64,000 nucleotides of DNA from Vicia villosa (taxonomy: Eukaryota > Streptophyta > Magnoliopsida > Fabales > Fabaceae), in the NCBI RefSeq assembly GCF_029867415.1, contig NC_081183.1, positions 143,297,097 through 143,361,096 on the forward strand, given 5' to 3'. Shown piece by piece: positions 38,121 to 49,668 of this stretch; the first letter of the stretch is position 1; every line of letters starts with the position of its first letter. The notes below the pieces were generated by a model that was not told the origin of the DNA, did not search any database, and saw only the letters and a program-made list of their open reading frames with translations. Position numbers and translations under genes: made by a program.

Positions 38121-40290
38121 AATCTCCATCTTGAATGAGCGTCAGAATTAGATCTTTGATTTGATTATCTCTGCACTATATCTAGAAGACAATGTTTATT
38201 TGATTGTAGAAGTAGGCTGAAAAAGGAACATTAGTTTTATGCAATGTTGTGATGCATGTATTGTAATGTTTATGAATGAAAGTGTTATGCATAGGCAATG
38301 AGGCGTATGTATGTTATGTATGAATTTACTATGTCACATGATGTATGAAAGTGATTTATGCTATTTGGAGTATCTTGAGAAAATAAATCTCTGTATCATT
38401 GTGATTTTGTCGTTTGATTTTGTCTTGAAGAAGTACAGCTGGGGATTTATGATTCTTGCTTGGGGATGATCAGTAACTTGATGTACCCTGATTGGGAATA
38501 AAGACATTAATAAACCATGTTGGTGAAGAGCAAAGTGTTGGAGAAACGACAGTGTTGAAGATGTAAACTCTGTTGGGGACCCATATTTGTGTCGGGACGA
38601 GAACTTTTGAAGACATCTTCTTAATGACTACTTTGTGGGGATATGATCTTATGAACCTGGCTTTGTGGGGAGATGTGGGTGTCTTGAAAGTTGCCCCCAG
38701 TATCATAGTAACTTACTACTCGATTCAGGACACACCACTGAGTATTGATCAAGATGTTGAACTGGACTTGCATAGATCTGCCCCTGCTAGTGAGGACTTT
38801 ATGAAGTGTATATTGTAGGTGACATGCCCCTAGTAATCGTAAACTTAGGGTGATGCCCCTGACTGTTTGGCTTTTGAGAGATTCTTGGAATCTTGACTTG
38901 ATTGCCCCAGATTGATTGGGAAAAACGTGTCATGCCCCTTGTATACGTAGGGGACATTGCTTTTTGGAGTAATATTGTCTGTCGGGATAACTTTCAGTCA
39001 TTAGTTGTACCCTGTGCAAATTCTTTCTGTTTCTAACATTTGAAATTATGTAGCGAAATTTGTTTAATAATGAATTCATGAGATGCAATGCATACGTTTG
39101 TCTTGAGTTTTTGAAAAACATTAAAACAAGAGATGTAAAAGCGTGATATTTATAAAACGTGATGTTTGTAAAGAACAGGATATCAACTCAGCATTTGTGG
39201 TAAACCTTAAGGAGTCAGGATACCTTTTGGTGACAGTATGCTTTCGAACTAACCATGCTTCAATTAGGACTTTAAAGGGTTGTAACGTGGCTTGGTTCAC
39301 GGTTTAAGAAACAAAAGATAAAGGCTCAAAATTTGATTGTACCCACCCCTCTTCGTGATGATCTTCAGTCCTAAGCTCAGTTAATTCAAATTATGCATAC
39401 AGGTTCCAAGAGACTTATGGATTTGCGCCTTCGATAATGTTGATGGTTCGCAAGTAATGAGAACTTTTGAGATGGCAGTCACTTCTTCCTTTTGGTAGTC
39501 ACAACATTGTGTTGTTCAGGAATTTATTGACTTCTCTGTTTTCATCTTTTTGATATCCCTAACTTTTGCCTGAACTGTCTATTTTGAGCTTACAGTCAGC
39601 GGGATGCCTTGATTTTTGCCTAAGTCATCTTTCTGATTTTTGACTTAGCAGGCTTTTCATTGTATATATGTTTTTTCATTTTTTTTGTTTTTGAAAGATA
39701 TTGACTGCCTTGTTTGATTGATGAACCGTCATTGTCTTTTGATTGACATTTCCAACACTTCTTTGATGCGTGCGGTTGAACGTTTGTGATTGAAACCTTT
39801 GTTGAAAGGTGTACTGAATGGTTCTCTTAAAATAGAATGCACAGCCAAATTAACTGAGAACTACCCTGCCCCAGGTTATGATCCAAGGTTTTGAATTATT
39901 CAAGAAAGAAAACTCCTACAACTTAGGCTCAAAAGGGTTAACGAGGGATTATCATCCTTATATCTCCACTGTTTAGGAATTGAAATAATGCCTGTACATC
40001 GTCAACATAGTCCGTTCAAAAGCATACTGTATGAGGTTGCGGTATCGTTTTCGTCATCCTCCCTCAAAAGGCTTACAGCTTAGCAGGAGTTGAATAAACA
40101 CAAAACATATGCAAGGTAAATACGTGGTTTGAAATGAATGATAACGAAATAATGTATTCAAGACAAACATATGCAATGCACTGATGATAATTATTAAAAC
40201 AGATAATGTCTATCATAAGTCGAATGTTTAAACAAACAGAATAGAAATTGCAAACAAAAGTAAATCTAATGATCTAAAAAGTTCATCCTT

Positions 40291-41682
40291 CTAGCCATCC
40301 ATAGTATTAGCAATCTTGTTGTGATTAGGCATGGGGGCAGTGATCACATTAGGAGTTGCAGGAGAGTCGAACTCAATTTCACCAGCGTCGATCATATCTT
40401 GAATTTTGTTCTTCAGCGGCCAACAATTCTCTGTGTCGTGTCCAGGACTATTAGAATGATATGCGCATCTTGCGTTGGGTTTGTAGCTAGGAGCAGAGGT
40501 GTTAGGATTCTTAGGAGGATCCCTCAGGGTAACCAAATTTGCCTTTAGCAGATGTTGTAAAGCTTGAGCTAACGACATGTTGATCTTTGTGAATTGTCGT
40601 CTTGGTGTATCTTGTTTGTTTTGACGGCCTTGTTGAGGCGCCGGTGCGGAGCTCAGGATTGCCCCAATAGATTGATCATGGTTTATCTTTTTCTGCCCAT
40701 ACACAGCATTGGAATCTGACCTCCCATTGAAATGCTTCTTTGTAGTACCTGAGGATGCAGCCACTTGAATCTTACCACTTCGAATGCCACTCTCTACACG
40801 TTCCCCAATTAGTATGAGTTCAGTGAATCCAGATGATGAACTTCCCAGCAAATGGCTATAAAAAGGACCAGTCAGTGTACTCATGAACATATCGACCAAT
40901 TCTCTGTCAGCTAGAGAGGGTTTGACTCTTCCAGCTAGATCTCTCCATTTCTGAGCATACTCCTTGAAACTTTCATTAGAGCCCATAGACATGTTTTGTA
41001 GTTGCATTCGAGTTGGTGCGAGATCGGAATTATATTGGTATTGCTTGTAGAAAGCAACAACCAAATCTTCCCAGGTACGGATGTGGGTACTCTCCAATTG
41101 ATAGTACCATTCGAGTTGAGTTCCAGATAAGCTCTCTTGGAAAAAGTGGATCCAAAGCTTCTTATCAGCAGTATGAGGTTGAATCTTCCTTACATAAGAC
41201 CTCAAGTGTAGTTTAGGACAGGAGACTCCATCATACTTAGTAAAGGAGGGAGTTTTGAATTTTGGAGGAATAACGACCCCAGGAACGAGTCCAAGCTCTT
41301 CAAAATCCAGCCCAGGTACCTTTTGAGTTTCCACGCTTCTCAGACGCTCTTCTAACATCTTGTATTTGTCATCAGGATGTTCATCCTCATGGTGATAGTC
41401 CTCTTCTTCTTCAGAGGGTTTGGCAGAATCATGGTTACTTTTTGCATCAGTTTTGATACTAGCATCATCATCTTGCTCATCCTCATCACTGTCTTCAGAG
41501 GGTTCAGCATCCCTGAGTTGCAAGATCGGTCTAAGCTTTTTCCCCAGAGCCTTCTTACCCTTCTTCTTCTTCTTGGTCAGGAGTGCTTTCAGTTCATCTT
41601 GCCCCTTAGACAGGTTCAGGATCAGATCTTGAAACTGGGCGTTCTGAGCTTGAAGGTCTTTGACTGATTGCTCGAGATTCAT
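40291..41682 (-). CDS. gag: Retrotransposon Gag protein, 463 aa
   Basis: Forms the capsid-like particle that packages element RNA. I chose the ATG at 41682 (MNLEQSVKDLQ), because the 38 codons upstream are leader-like in composition although open. A short amphipathic/coiled-coil N-terminus is followed by a lysine patch (KKKKKGKKALGKK, about 37-49) and an acidic Asp/Glu region (about 60-105). The Retrotrans_gag core lies at about 176-297 (LWIHFFQESLSGTQLEWYY, then TWEDLVVAFYKQY and SFKEYAQKWRDLA). Near the C-terminus C406-x2-H409-x5-H415-x4-C420 resembles a zinc knuckle with one Cys replaced by His, as is usual in Tat-lineage Gags. The frame is intact, although the element has no pol. A C-terminal relative is found in the second element at 60943-61298. 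Confidence 0.9.
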   Translation of the reverse strand: MNLEQSVKDLQAQNAQFQDLILNLSKGQDELKALLTKKKKKGKKALGKKLRPILQLRDAEPSEDSDEDEQDDDASIKTDAKSNHDSAKPSEEEEDYHHEDEHPDDKYKMLEERLRSVETQKVPGLDFEELGLVPGVVIPPKFKTPSFTKYDGVSCPKLHLRSYVRKIQPHTADKKLWIHFFQESLSGTQLEWYYQLESTHIRTWEDLVVAFYKQYQYNSDLAPTRMQLQNMSMGSNESFKEYAQKWRDLAGRVKPSLADRELVDMFMSTLTGPFYSHLLGSSSSGFTELILIGERVESGIRSGKIQVAASSGTTKKHFNGRSDSNAVYGQKKINHDQSIGAILSSAPAPQQGRQNKQDTPRRQFTKINMSLAQALQHLLKANLVTLRDPPKNPNTSAPSYKPNARCAYHSNSPGHDTENCWPLKNKIQDMIDAGEIEFDSPATPNVITAPMPNHNKIANTMDG

Positions 41683-42887
41683 GATGCTGAAATAAACAGC
41701 AAGGTGGTAAGAAACCTGTGGTGGAAACCTGTGATGCAATGTTATGAATGCAGATGCAATACTTCCAAGGATCTTTAGAAATTTAGTTAGCAACATTGGA
41801 ACATGATTCGATCGCTTCTTCGTTTGAAGAACTCTGATTTTTTGGATGTTCTTCTATGGGAATCAAGCTCACCATATCCAGTGGGTCATAGCCTCTGATT
41901 CGGGAACTTCTGAATTTGAAGGTACATGGCTAGAGGAAAATAAATCCTCTTGCCCCTTGATAGGTATCGAGTCTCTGAATTGGAAGGCACGTGGCAAGAG
42001 GAAAATAAATCCTCTTGCCCCTAGATAGGAATTCAGTCCTTGATAAGAGCACCTGAAATGGTGCGCCCTAAATCCCTAAGATCCTTGAAAGGGTCAGTTA
42101 AATCATGTTATGCTTATGATGTCATGATGTCATGAAGTTATGCAAATGCAGTTCATTAGGCATAGTGTGGGGTAGTAAGGACAAACAAGTCCTTTTAACA
42201 AAACCTGCAAGGAAACGAAGGTTAGCAGCAAACACTAACAAGTCACGCAAGTCACACAAGTCACACAATTTTGCCTTATGGTTAGGCTTGCACGTGGTCC
42301 AGAGGTATGTACCCTCCCCCTGAAGTTTAGTTGGTTCAAACCTGTCCTATATAAAGATCGGGTTCTAGGGAGCTCATATCATTGACCTTTCTCGAAGGCG
42401 CTTATCTCAGTTCGGCAATCGAATCGCCATCCGAAAAGGTCCTGAAAGTCCAGTCCATATGAGTGTAGCTTCGAGTATCAACCAACTTCAGTCGGAACCA
42501 AAGCCAGCCATCTCGCTACTTTCTAAAAGGCCAAAGTCAAGTTCGACTAAGGTTCTAAGGGCGAATTAGTGCTTAATGACACCACGCGGCAGCCAAGCAT
42601 TTCCTCAGGTCGGATCCCAAGGAACACCAGGACAAACCAATGTGTCACACTAACGATGGCCATCAGATCAACCACATCAGTATACGCTGTGCAGTCTCCT
42701 TGATCTCATGCCATATACCTAAGGTACTCAGATCCGGGTTAGGATCTTTCACACAGCAGAATACCCAAAACAGCCCTGCAAAATTAAAGCAAACAAAGCA
42801 AACAATAGAAAACATTTAAAATGAATCCTAAACTCTTAAGTTAACCCCTCTTTTATCGAAATTTATCCCCAGCAGAGTCGCCAGTTC
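41683..42887 (-). other. 5' leader of the Ogre-like element with primer-binding site
   Basis: Between the 5' LTR and gag. The primer-binding site at 42866-42883 is complementary to a plant tRNA 3' end of the kind assigned to tRNA-Arg in Ogre elements (assignment from memory). A roughly 70-bp phrase containing 'gaggaaaataaatcctcttg' occurs twice (41935-42030). The leader is well conserved with 59069-60150 of the second element. Antisense frames here are shadows. Confidence 0.85.
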
Positions 42888-45800
42888 TGTAATACGGTGA
42901 ACTGACTTTTTATCGATCGAAATGTCGCGGTAAGCAAGAGTCGCCACCGACTTTTATTTTATCCAAACTATATTCGGAAAGGCAAAAAGAAACAGAAAAA
43001 AACCTTTTAAGAAATCTGAGTTCGGGGGTAATTTATGCAAAGGGAAGGTGTAAGGCACCCTTTGCATCCATGGTTTTCCATGGGCTCTTAATTGCTTTGC
43101 TTGCTCGTTTGTTTTTTAAAAAAGGTAGATGAAAGAAAAAAGTGGACTTTAGCTCGTAAATGAGCGTAGCCAGTTTTCGAAGAATTGTGAGAAAGAATAT
43201 TAAAGATGAGCATTGCAAGGTAATTAGGGGCAATTACCTTAAACTCAGATGATAGGTCTCTTTTTAGCCTTTCAGAATGAAAGGGTCTATCCTTGCCATA
43301 AGAGGGCAGGAAGCCTTTCGTTTGGAGGTTGAAGGGTCGTCGAAGCATCCTTTGCCATGAGACTGTCCCATGCCATAGAAGGGCAGGTAGTTTAAGGCAA
43401 GAATCAGAATAAGCCATTTTCGTTAGGCAACCAGAAGATACCTCAACCTTTTTCCGTAGGCAACTTCCGAGGGTCGAGGTCATTTGTGTATCGAAGGCAG
43501 CATCATTTAGGGTCGTGACCTTTTTATCGAGGCAACATGGCTGAGGTATCCTCGTATTCGAGGGACTTGGCTTATTCTGCAAAAAAACACAAGGCAACAG
43601 GCAACAAGGCAACAGGCAACAAGGCAACAGAGAGGTTACCCAAAAGCGTGCGTGTGTGCACCAATCACGTGATTATATTCAATTATATTATCTTGTAAAT
43701 TAGCGATTCTAAATTCAATTCATGGTTGCCACTCCCTATTTTACTAACCACGCAGATAATATAAGGCAAGAAACAGTAATATGGGGGAGGGAAATTGTAA
43801 CCAGCGGATCCCTTAATAGGGTTTGACACAAGTAATAATTAAACAGAAAAATAAAAGGTTAGGGTTTAGGGTTACCAAACTCGTGGCTTTGGCAATTTGA
43901 CAAACCCTGGAAATTGAAAAGGAAAGAATAAACAAAGGAGAGTGAGTGTACCATTTGTTCAGAGACAATTAGGGTTAACCCTAAAAATGAAACTAATAAT
44001 AAAAGAAAAAGGGTAAAAGAAACTTAGCTTCGTGTTTTTGAAGGTTGATAATTGGAGGTAGCCTGAAGCATTGACTCTGACCATTGAATTGAAACATTGA
44101 CAATAGAAAAAGAAGTAAGTGTAGGAGGAGTTCATTGTAGCGGGGATCAAACCCTAAAAATAAAAGGTGAAAGAAAAATTAAACAAGGAAAGGATAGAAC
44201 TTAACTTTTGTTTGACTTGGCGCGCAGTCGGAGCGTATTCGAGAAGTGAACCTGAAAAAAGGCATAGAAAAACATATATTTTTCAGTGTATGGAATGATC
44301 ATCGTAAAAATTGATCAGGGTACAAATTGACTAGGTTTAATAGGAAAAAATAAAATCAACATAATTAATTATTGATTTCCCAACTTAATTAATTAAATAA
44401 ATAAAATGATAATAAAAAAAAATTAGAATTTCGATTAAGTTACCTAACCCTAATATATTTAAAAATAATTATAATCAATTGAATAATTTAAACAAATTAA
44501 AACATTTAAATCAAAAAAAGTTAGTAATAATTAAAATAAGTAACTATTTTACTTTAAGGTTTTATGTAAAAAAATCTTTAAAACCAATTTTATTAAGAGG
44601 AAGAAAAACATTAAAAGAGTTTTTTTTTTAGTTAATAAAATAATTGTTAAAAAAAAGGAAATAAAAGAATGAAATAATAAAAAAAAATAGAAAAAGAATA
44701 GTTAAAAAACTTAGCGTGAATATTCCTGCGTGGTAGGCTCTGAAAGTTCATGATAGACTTGCGTTCTGATGCACGTTGGATCTGAGGCTAGAGCGATCTG
44801 ATGGCTGGTGTTGAGGAGACACCGTATGGCTGATGAAGATGCGCTCACTGGATCCGCTTGCAAGTGTATACAAGGAAATATCATAAAAATAATGTTGAAG
44901 GCAGGGATCGAACCGCTGCCTTTGGATTAATCCCTTAAGGGCGGCGTTTCACCACCAGACCACTTTCGTTTTGCTATTAGAAACGCAATACACAAATTAT
45001 TTGAAACACAATAAACGAGAATTTTAACCAAAAAAAAAAACGCGCGCTCCCAGCTTTTCCTTCCCTGTTCAGACTGAAACTCCCAGCCACCATGGATCCT
45101 GCAAATCAGCACATAGCTACACGCAACGAATAAATGTCAAATCTATACATGGTTTGATTAGAAATCACGCTCTGAGTGCGATGGTATTCACGTTTTCTCC
45201 TGATTTTACTCGGAACGAAAATCCCCTTTTCACGACCTCCGCGACCTAACAATGGCGGAATCTGGTATCTATGCCTAAAACAAAATTAAACTATACAGAA
45301 AGCTTCCATATGTCATGGTGAATGCAAATATGTAATTGAATTTCATTAAATACACATGAAAAATCGAAATCGAGTTTGAAAAAGAAGCATCAAACCGTTA
45401 GCGTATATGCGTTGGTTCTGAGTGCTTTAAGCCTTAATAATGATTGGGAATTGATCAGGAGTAATCTGGGAATGCGTCTGAACCTTCAAAGATCTCTGAA
45501 TCTTCTCTAATCCCTCAAACCGAATTCCAATTTTTATTGAAATTTTGTGAGCTTTTGAACCGCCTCCCTTGCCTGCGAAAAACCCTCCTCCGCGTCTGAA
45601 TTACTTTAGGTCTATATAGAGTGTGAATTAGGGTTCATAATTTTGATCAAAATCCACTGATTGAGCTTTGATTGAAACAAGGATATCTTTTAATTGAAAT
45701 TTTCCTATTTTTGGTCTCAATTTTAGCTCATCTTTTCCCAATTAATCCATACACGATTCTGTACCTAAAATATGTCATTTAGGTGATTTGAAATTTATTG

Positions 45801-46157
45801 CAAATAAACAACAAATCAAATCTTCTTGTGTTCCTTCAATTATTTAATTCTAAATTGCACTTTTAATGAATAAAAATTCACTAAAAATAAAATAAAAATC
45901 AAATAGTCATGAGGTTAAGTTTGGACACTCTTGAAACCCTTAGAAGCAAGTTTGGGCCATTGAATGAGCTATCCTTTGAATCAGGGCTTGAAATTTGGCA
46001 TAGAGGTTCTTTGAATCATATGAGAGGTTATGAGGTCCACTTGGGTTGTCAGAACTTGATTTTTCTCTGAAGAAATCAAAACCCTAGTTTTAGAGCCTTG
46101 TGTATTGATTTGGATTTGTATTAGAGAAATAGTATGGGCAAATTTTGGGGTATGACA
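42888..46157 (-). repeat. 5' LTR of the Ogre-like gag-only element
   Basis: Near-identical to 34058-37329. It keeps the fully paired hairpin (43037-43065, GCAAAGGG and CCCTTTGC arms), which has one arm mismatch in the other LTR. It also carries the tRNA-like module (44895-44969) and the primer-binding-site look-alike (42937-42946). Confidence 0.93.
44895..44969 (-). repeat. tRNA-like module in the 5' LTR
   Basis: Same sequence as 36066-36140. The B box is at 44904-44914, about 1,250 bases from the LTR start. Confidence 0.65.
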
Positions 46158-46162
46158 CATCC

Positions 46163-46229
46163 TATTACATATTGCTGCTACTACATTTTAGCCAAACATA
46201 AATGCCAATCTCATAAATCAAGGCATTCA
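46163..46229 (-). mobile_element. Copia-like LTR, right end (continuation of 32910-34057)
   Basis: Continues the LTR after the nested element. On the minus strand the LTR begins TGAATGCCTTGATT directly after a purine tract. Confidence 0.5.
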
Positions 46230-46273
46230 CAATCCCCCCTTTGGCTTATTTTGGTTAAAACTATACATCTTGG
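46230..46273 (-). mobile_element. Copia-like element, polypurine tract and adjoining interior
   Basis: The minus strand reads CCAAAGGGGGGATTG next to the LTR border, the same arrangement as the AAAAAGGGGGAGATTG tract of the SIRE-like element at 52477-52495. It is interrupted at 46273 by a solo LTR and resumes at 49669. Confidence 0.5.
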
Positions 46274-48868
46274 TGTTGCACCCCAATTTTTGACCACTGA
46301 GATCCCACCATATCTCAAACATTAGGATCATCATTTTCATCATAATCATCATGCATTTATCATTAGCTAACCAAAAATACCAAAAAAAATTTGTTGTTTG
46401 TTGCTTGTGTCCTTAGACAAGAGACTGATCAAGGAGAAGTTGAGCAAATTAGGGTTTTGAGGCCCACAAAGAAATTCAAAATTCTTCCATGATTCAAAGG
46501 GTTCTCCAATTAATATCAAGGCCCAAAGGTGGTTCAATGCAAGATCAATCACCTTCAAGTTCATCAGAAGCCCCAATCTGGGTTTTGACCTAATTTCACT
46601 AGAAGGTTGACTTTAATCAGGAGATGGTTCCAAGACTCAAAATATGATTCAAGGGCATCCAAATAAAAATTATATTCCATCCATATCATTCATTTGAATA
46701 GGAGAGCTTGATTCATTTGGAAATCACAAGACAACCATTCATTTGGAAAAAGTCAACTATACAAGTCAACCTTTGACTTTTGAGAAAAATAGTCAACCAT
46801 GGACTTTTAAAGATCTAAATCATAATCATATGGATATTTAAGACATTTGATCAAAGAAAATTCAAATAATTCATCAAGAATCAAAAAGTTAAAAAAAAGT
46901 CAAACTAGGGTTTTTAAGTGTATTTTGACCTAGTTCATGGATCTCAAAATTTCACCTACACAACTCAAAAAACTCCCAACATGAAAGTTGTAGATATTGG
47001 CAAAAAAAAAACAACTTATCACATTGGAACTTTTTTCAAAAAGTGATTATTTTGAGAGATATGGAATTAAGAAGATAACTTTTCAAAGACTTAGAAATTT
47101 TTTCAAGTGTTTTACTTGGATTTTTTCTTAACTTTATGACCATTTTTATCAATGATCCAAAAGGAATTTGAGGAAACTTTTAAATACTCATTTGAAGTAT
47201 GTAGCAAGGGATTTCCAATGAGCTAAGTAGCATGAAAATCCATGGCTCCATCCATGAGATATGGTTTTGTCAATATGGCACCATGAACACTTGAAATGAA
47301 GCATTTTTATGAAGAACATGAAGAACAAAGTCCCAAATTCATTCAAATCTGTGGGAATCTCTCAAGTACAGCCATTTTAATTTGTTCAAGAGGCCATAAT
47401 CATAAGATTACACATTCTTTTGAGCTATGATCCAAGTGTTTTAAGCATTATCCAAGTTTCATGCCATTTGTGTACAAAAGTCACCACTTCCATTTTAGAA
47501 AAACATTGCTTTATGCTAAGTCAACTTGTCTTGAGCCTCTAACTTGTTCCCTCTGCAGAAAAAGCAAGTTAAAACCAACAAGCAAGCTTCTAAGATCAAA
47601 TCCAAACCTTGTAAGCATGCTTAAAGCTTTGTACCTCACCATTGAAACCATAACTTTCTCATTTCTTCACAAACAAGCAAGATGGTACACAAGTCACATG
47701 TGAACTTAAAACTCTGAATTTTTTCCATCCACAAACCCTAATTCTTGCCTATAAATAGAGGACCTTTCCTCTTGGATCACTTACACCAGAATTCTCCAAG
47801 TGACCTACCAACTTGAGATTCTCTCTTTCTTATCTTTTCATTTTAAGAGTCATTTTGAGTTCCACAAGTTATGGGTGTCAAACAAGAGTTTGAACAACTT
47901 CTAAATACCATTTTGAAGCTGTCCATACTCTCTTTAACCTACCAAATGGCCTCTAACCAAAAATCACCATTTTTGGTTCATTTTCAAAGCTTTTAAGCTC
48001 ATAACTTGCCATTTTTTAAACCAAACACTTCCAAACCTAATTGGCCATTCAAATAGCTTCTATTAATCATTTGGAAGCTATCCATAACTCCCAAACACTT
48101 ACCAAGAGCCTTGAACAGAAAATCACCATTTCAAAACTCCATTAAAGGACCTTTGAACTCAAACTTGCCAAAACCATTTTCACTCGTGCGTTTTGAGGCT
48201 TTATGGTTTAGATAGCTTCTAAACATCATATAGAAGCTATCCAAACACTTGTTCTTGATCTGTAACATCATTTTCATAGCATACTAACCATAACTTTTTT
48301 TAGTTACAAGTGGGATTCGAGTTTGTAGTTGCAGGTACAATTAAAGAGTTCCAAGCATTGCAATAGCTTCCTGGTGGTTTGTTGAAGCTTTCTGAGTTCT
48401 TGAGGCATTCCCAGGTCCATTGAATCACTCTTCCCGACCCCATTTTCAGAGGTATGTGACTCAACTTCGAGCTCCCTCAAAAGGAGCTTAATTCATGTGC
48501 TTATTGTTACCAAAATGCTCGTTTTTACATGCTGAATGATAGCCCTAAGGTTTTAAGGCTTAATTGTGTGTGTTCATGATTTAATTTGAAAACTTAAAAT
48601 TAGGGTTCATACGGTTTAGAGCTAAATTCATCAATTGTAGCTTAAATAAATTCATGAGACCAATGTAGTTGAATTCGTGTTGAATTTCTGAGCAGTTTGG
48701 CATTTTACATTTTTTAAATTGATGGAGAATCAAAGAAATTGAAAATCCAGCCATGGTTGTTGTTGATGTGTTTCAACGAAGAAGATGAAGGCCTTGGCGC
48801 CATTCATCCATTTTCAAAAATCCAGTTTTATAATATATTGTGTTGAAATTATTTCATAAACGAAATCA

Positions 48869-48946
48869 TCGTTTAGCCCAATTGGTAACCAATGCGCCCT
48901 TAGTCCTCTTGCCCTCAAAGTCCGGGGTTCGAATCCCCCTCGCCCC
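48869..48946 (+). repeat. tRNA-like module 1 in the solo LTR
   Basis: A box TAGCCCAATTGG (48873-48884) and B box GGTTCGAATCC (48926-48936) with a good T-arm (GGGG-TTCGAAT-CCCC). It has a longer variable part than a normal tRNA and no matching acceptor stem. Confidence 0.7.
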
Positions 48947-49029
48947 AGAATTTTGATTTTATTCATTTTTTGAATTACCAACTAAACTTCACATATTATG
49001 CACTGCCTTCACTCCCATGACACCACGTG

Positions 49030-49098
49030 CGTGTAGCTGAGTTGGCTGAGGTTTTGTGCATTGAGCTCTAGTGCGCGGGTTCAAGCTTTGGCTCCCAC
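49030..49098 (+). repeat. tRNA-like module 2 in the solo LTR
   Basis: A box GTAGCTGAGTTGG (49033-49045) and a weaker B box GGTTCAAGCT (49078-49087). Less tRNA-like than its neighbour. Confidence 0.55.
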
Positions 49099-49450
49099 AT
49101 TCCTATTTTTTAATCACTACTTTATTTCTTCTTTTTACTAAACTTTGAAAAATCACCAAAAATAGAAAAATTAACCTTTTTAATCCCTTCTTTTTTGTGT
49201 GTTTTATTTAATTAGTGTATTTTAATAGCATGTTAAAAAAATCACAAAAAATATTTACTTTATCATCATTTAAAAATTAATCAAAAACAAGTCTTTTAAT
49301 ATTAAAAAATCAACAAAAATATGTTTCTTCCCATCCCCACACTCTATTTCAAACAAGTTTTTTTTTCTCACATAGGTTTTTCACAAAAAGGTTATTTATA
49401 AACAAAAGATGATAACACAAAAACAAAAAGGTTCCTATGGAGTACCATGG

Positions 49451-49483
49451 ATATAAGGGGTGCTTAAAACCTTCCCCTTATAT
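49451..49483 (+). promoter_or_regulatory. Hairpin in the solo LTR (R-region type)
   Basis: Arms ATATAAGGGG and CCCCTTATAT pair perfectly over 10 bp around a loop containing GTGCTTAAAACCTT. The same place in the other Ogre-like LTRs has GCAAAGGG and CCCTTTGC arms (43037-43065 minus; 58877-58905 plus). Confidence 0.7.
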
Positions 49484-49668
49484 AACAAACCCTCTGTAGC
49501 CAGATCTCTGATAAGTTTATTAGTTTTGATTTTAAAAACTTCTGTGGATTTTATTCGCTCTTTCACCCATTCCTTTTTGGAAACAATAAAGCGCGGTGGC
49601 GACTCTAATTAAAATGAGCTAAAGTCTTCCCATGACTTTAGTCTCACCAAATTCACCTCTACACTTGG

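Larger units (their letters stand above)
34058..46157 (-). mobile_element. Complete Ogre/Tat-like LTR retrotransposon, gag only (12.1 kb)
   Basis: Two direct LTRs (34058-37329 and 42888-46157) bracket a 5.56-kb interior. A perfect 5-bp target duplication, catcc, lies at 34053-34057 and 46158-46162. On the minus strand the primer-binding site (TGGCGACTCTGCTGGGGA, 42866-42883) follows the 5' LTR after four bases, and the polypurine tract ACAGGGGCAGC (37330-37340) precedes the 3' LTR. The interior contains a leader, one intact gag gene (40291-41682) and 3 kb of non-coding 3' region with tandem repeats. No protease, reverse transcriptase, RNase H or integrase is present, so it must be moved by enzymes from another element. 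By eye the LTRs differ by about five substitutions and two homopolymer indels, which indicates a very young insertion. Confidence 0.93.
46274..49663 (+). mobile_element. Ogre-like solo LTR (3.39 kb)
   Basis: Starts TGTTGCACCCCAATTTTTGACC-like and ends CACCTCTACA. A perfect 5-bp target duplication, cttgg, flanks it at 46269-46273 and 49664-49668. Its start, its hairpin and its U5 motif resemble the LTRs of the two other Ogre-like elements, but most of the sequence differs, so it is another family. It contains TTGAC-rich motifs (46747-46806), two tRNA-like modules, a hairpin and a primer-binding-site look-alike (49597-49606). The absence of internal sequence implies LTR-LTR recombination. Confidence 0.9.

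Noticed and set aside
40321..41667. Plus-strand frames inside the gag region
   Set aside because: Shadows of the gag gene on the opposite strand.
41680..41796. Upstream Met for Gag giving 501 residues
   Set aside because: The extra 38 residues read like leader. The Met at 41682 begins the conserved-looking coiled-coil part. The longer form cannot be fully excluded.
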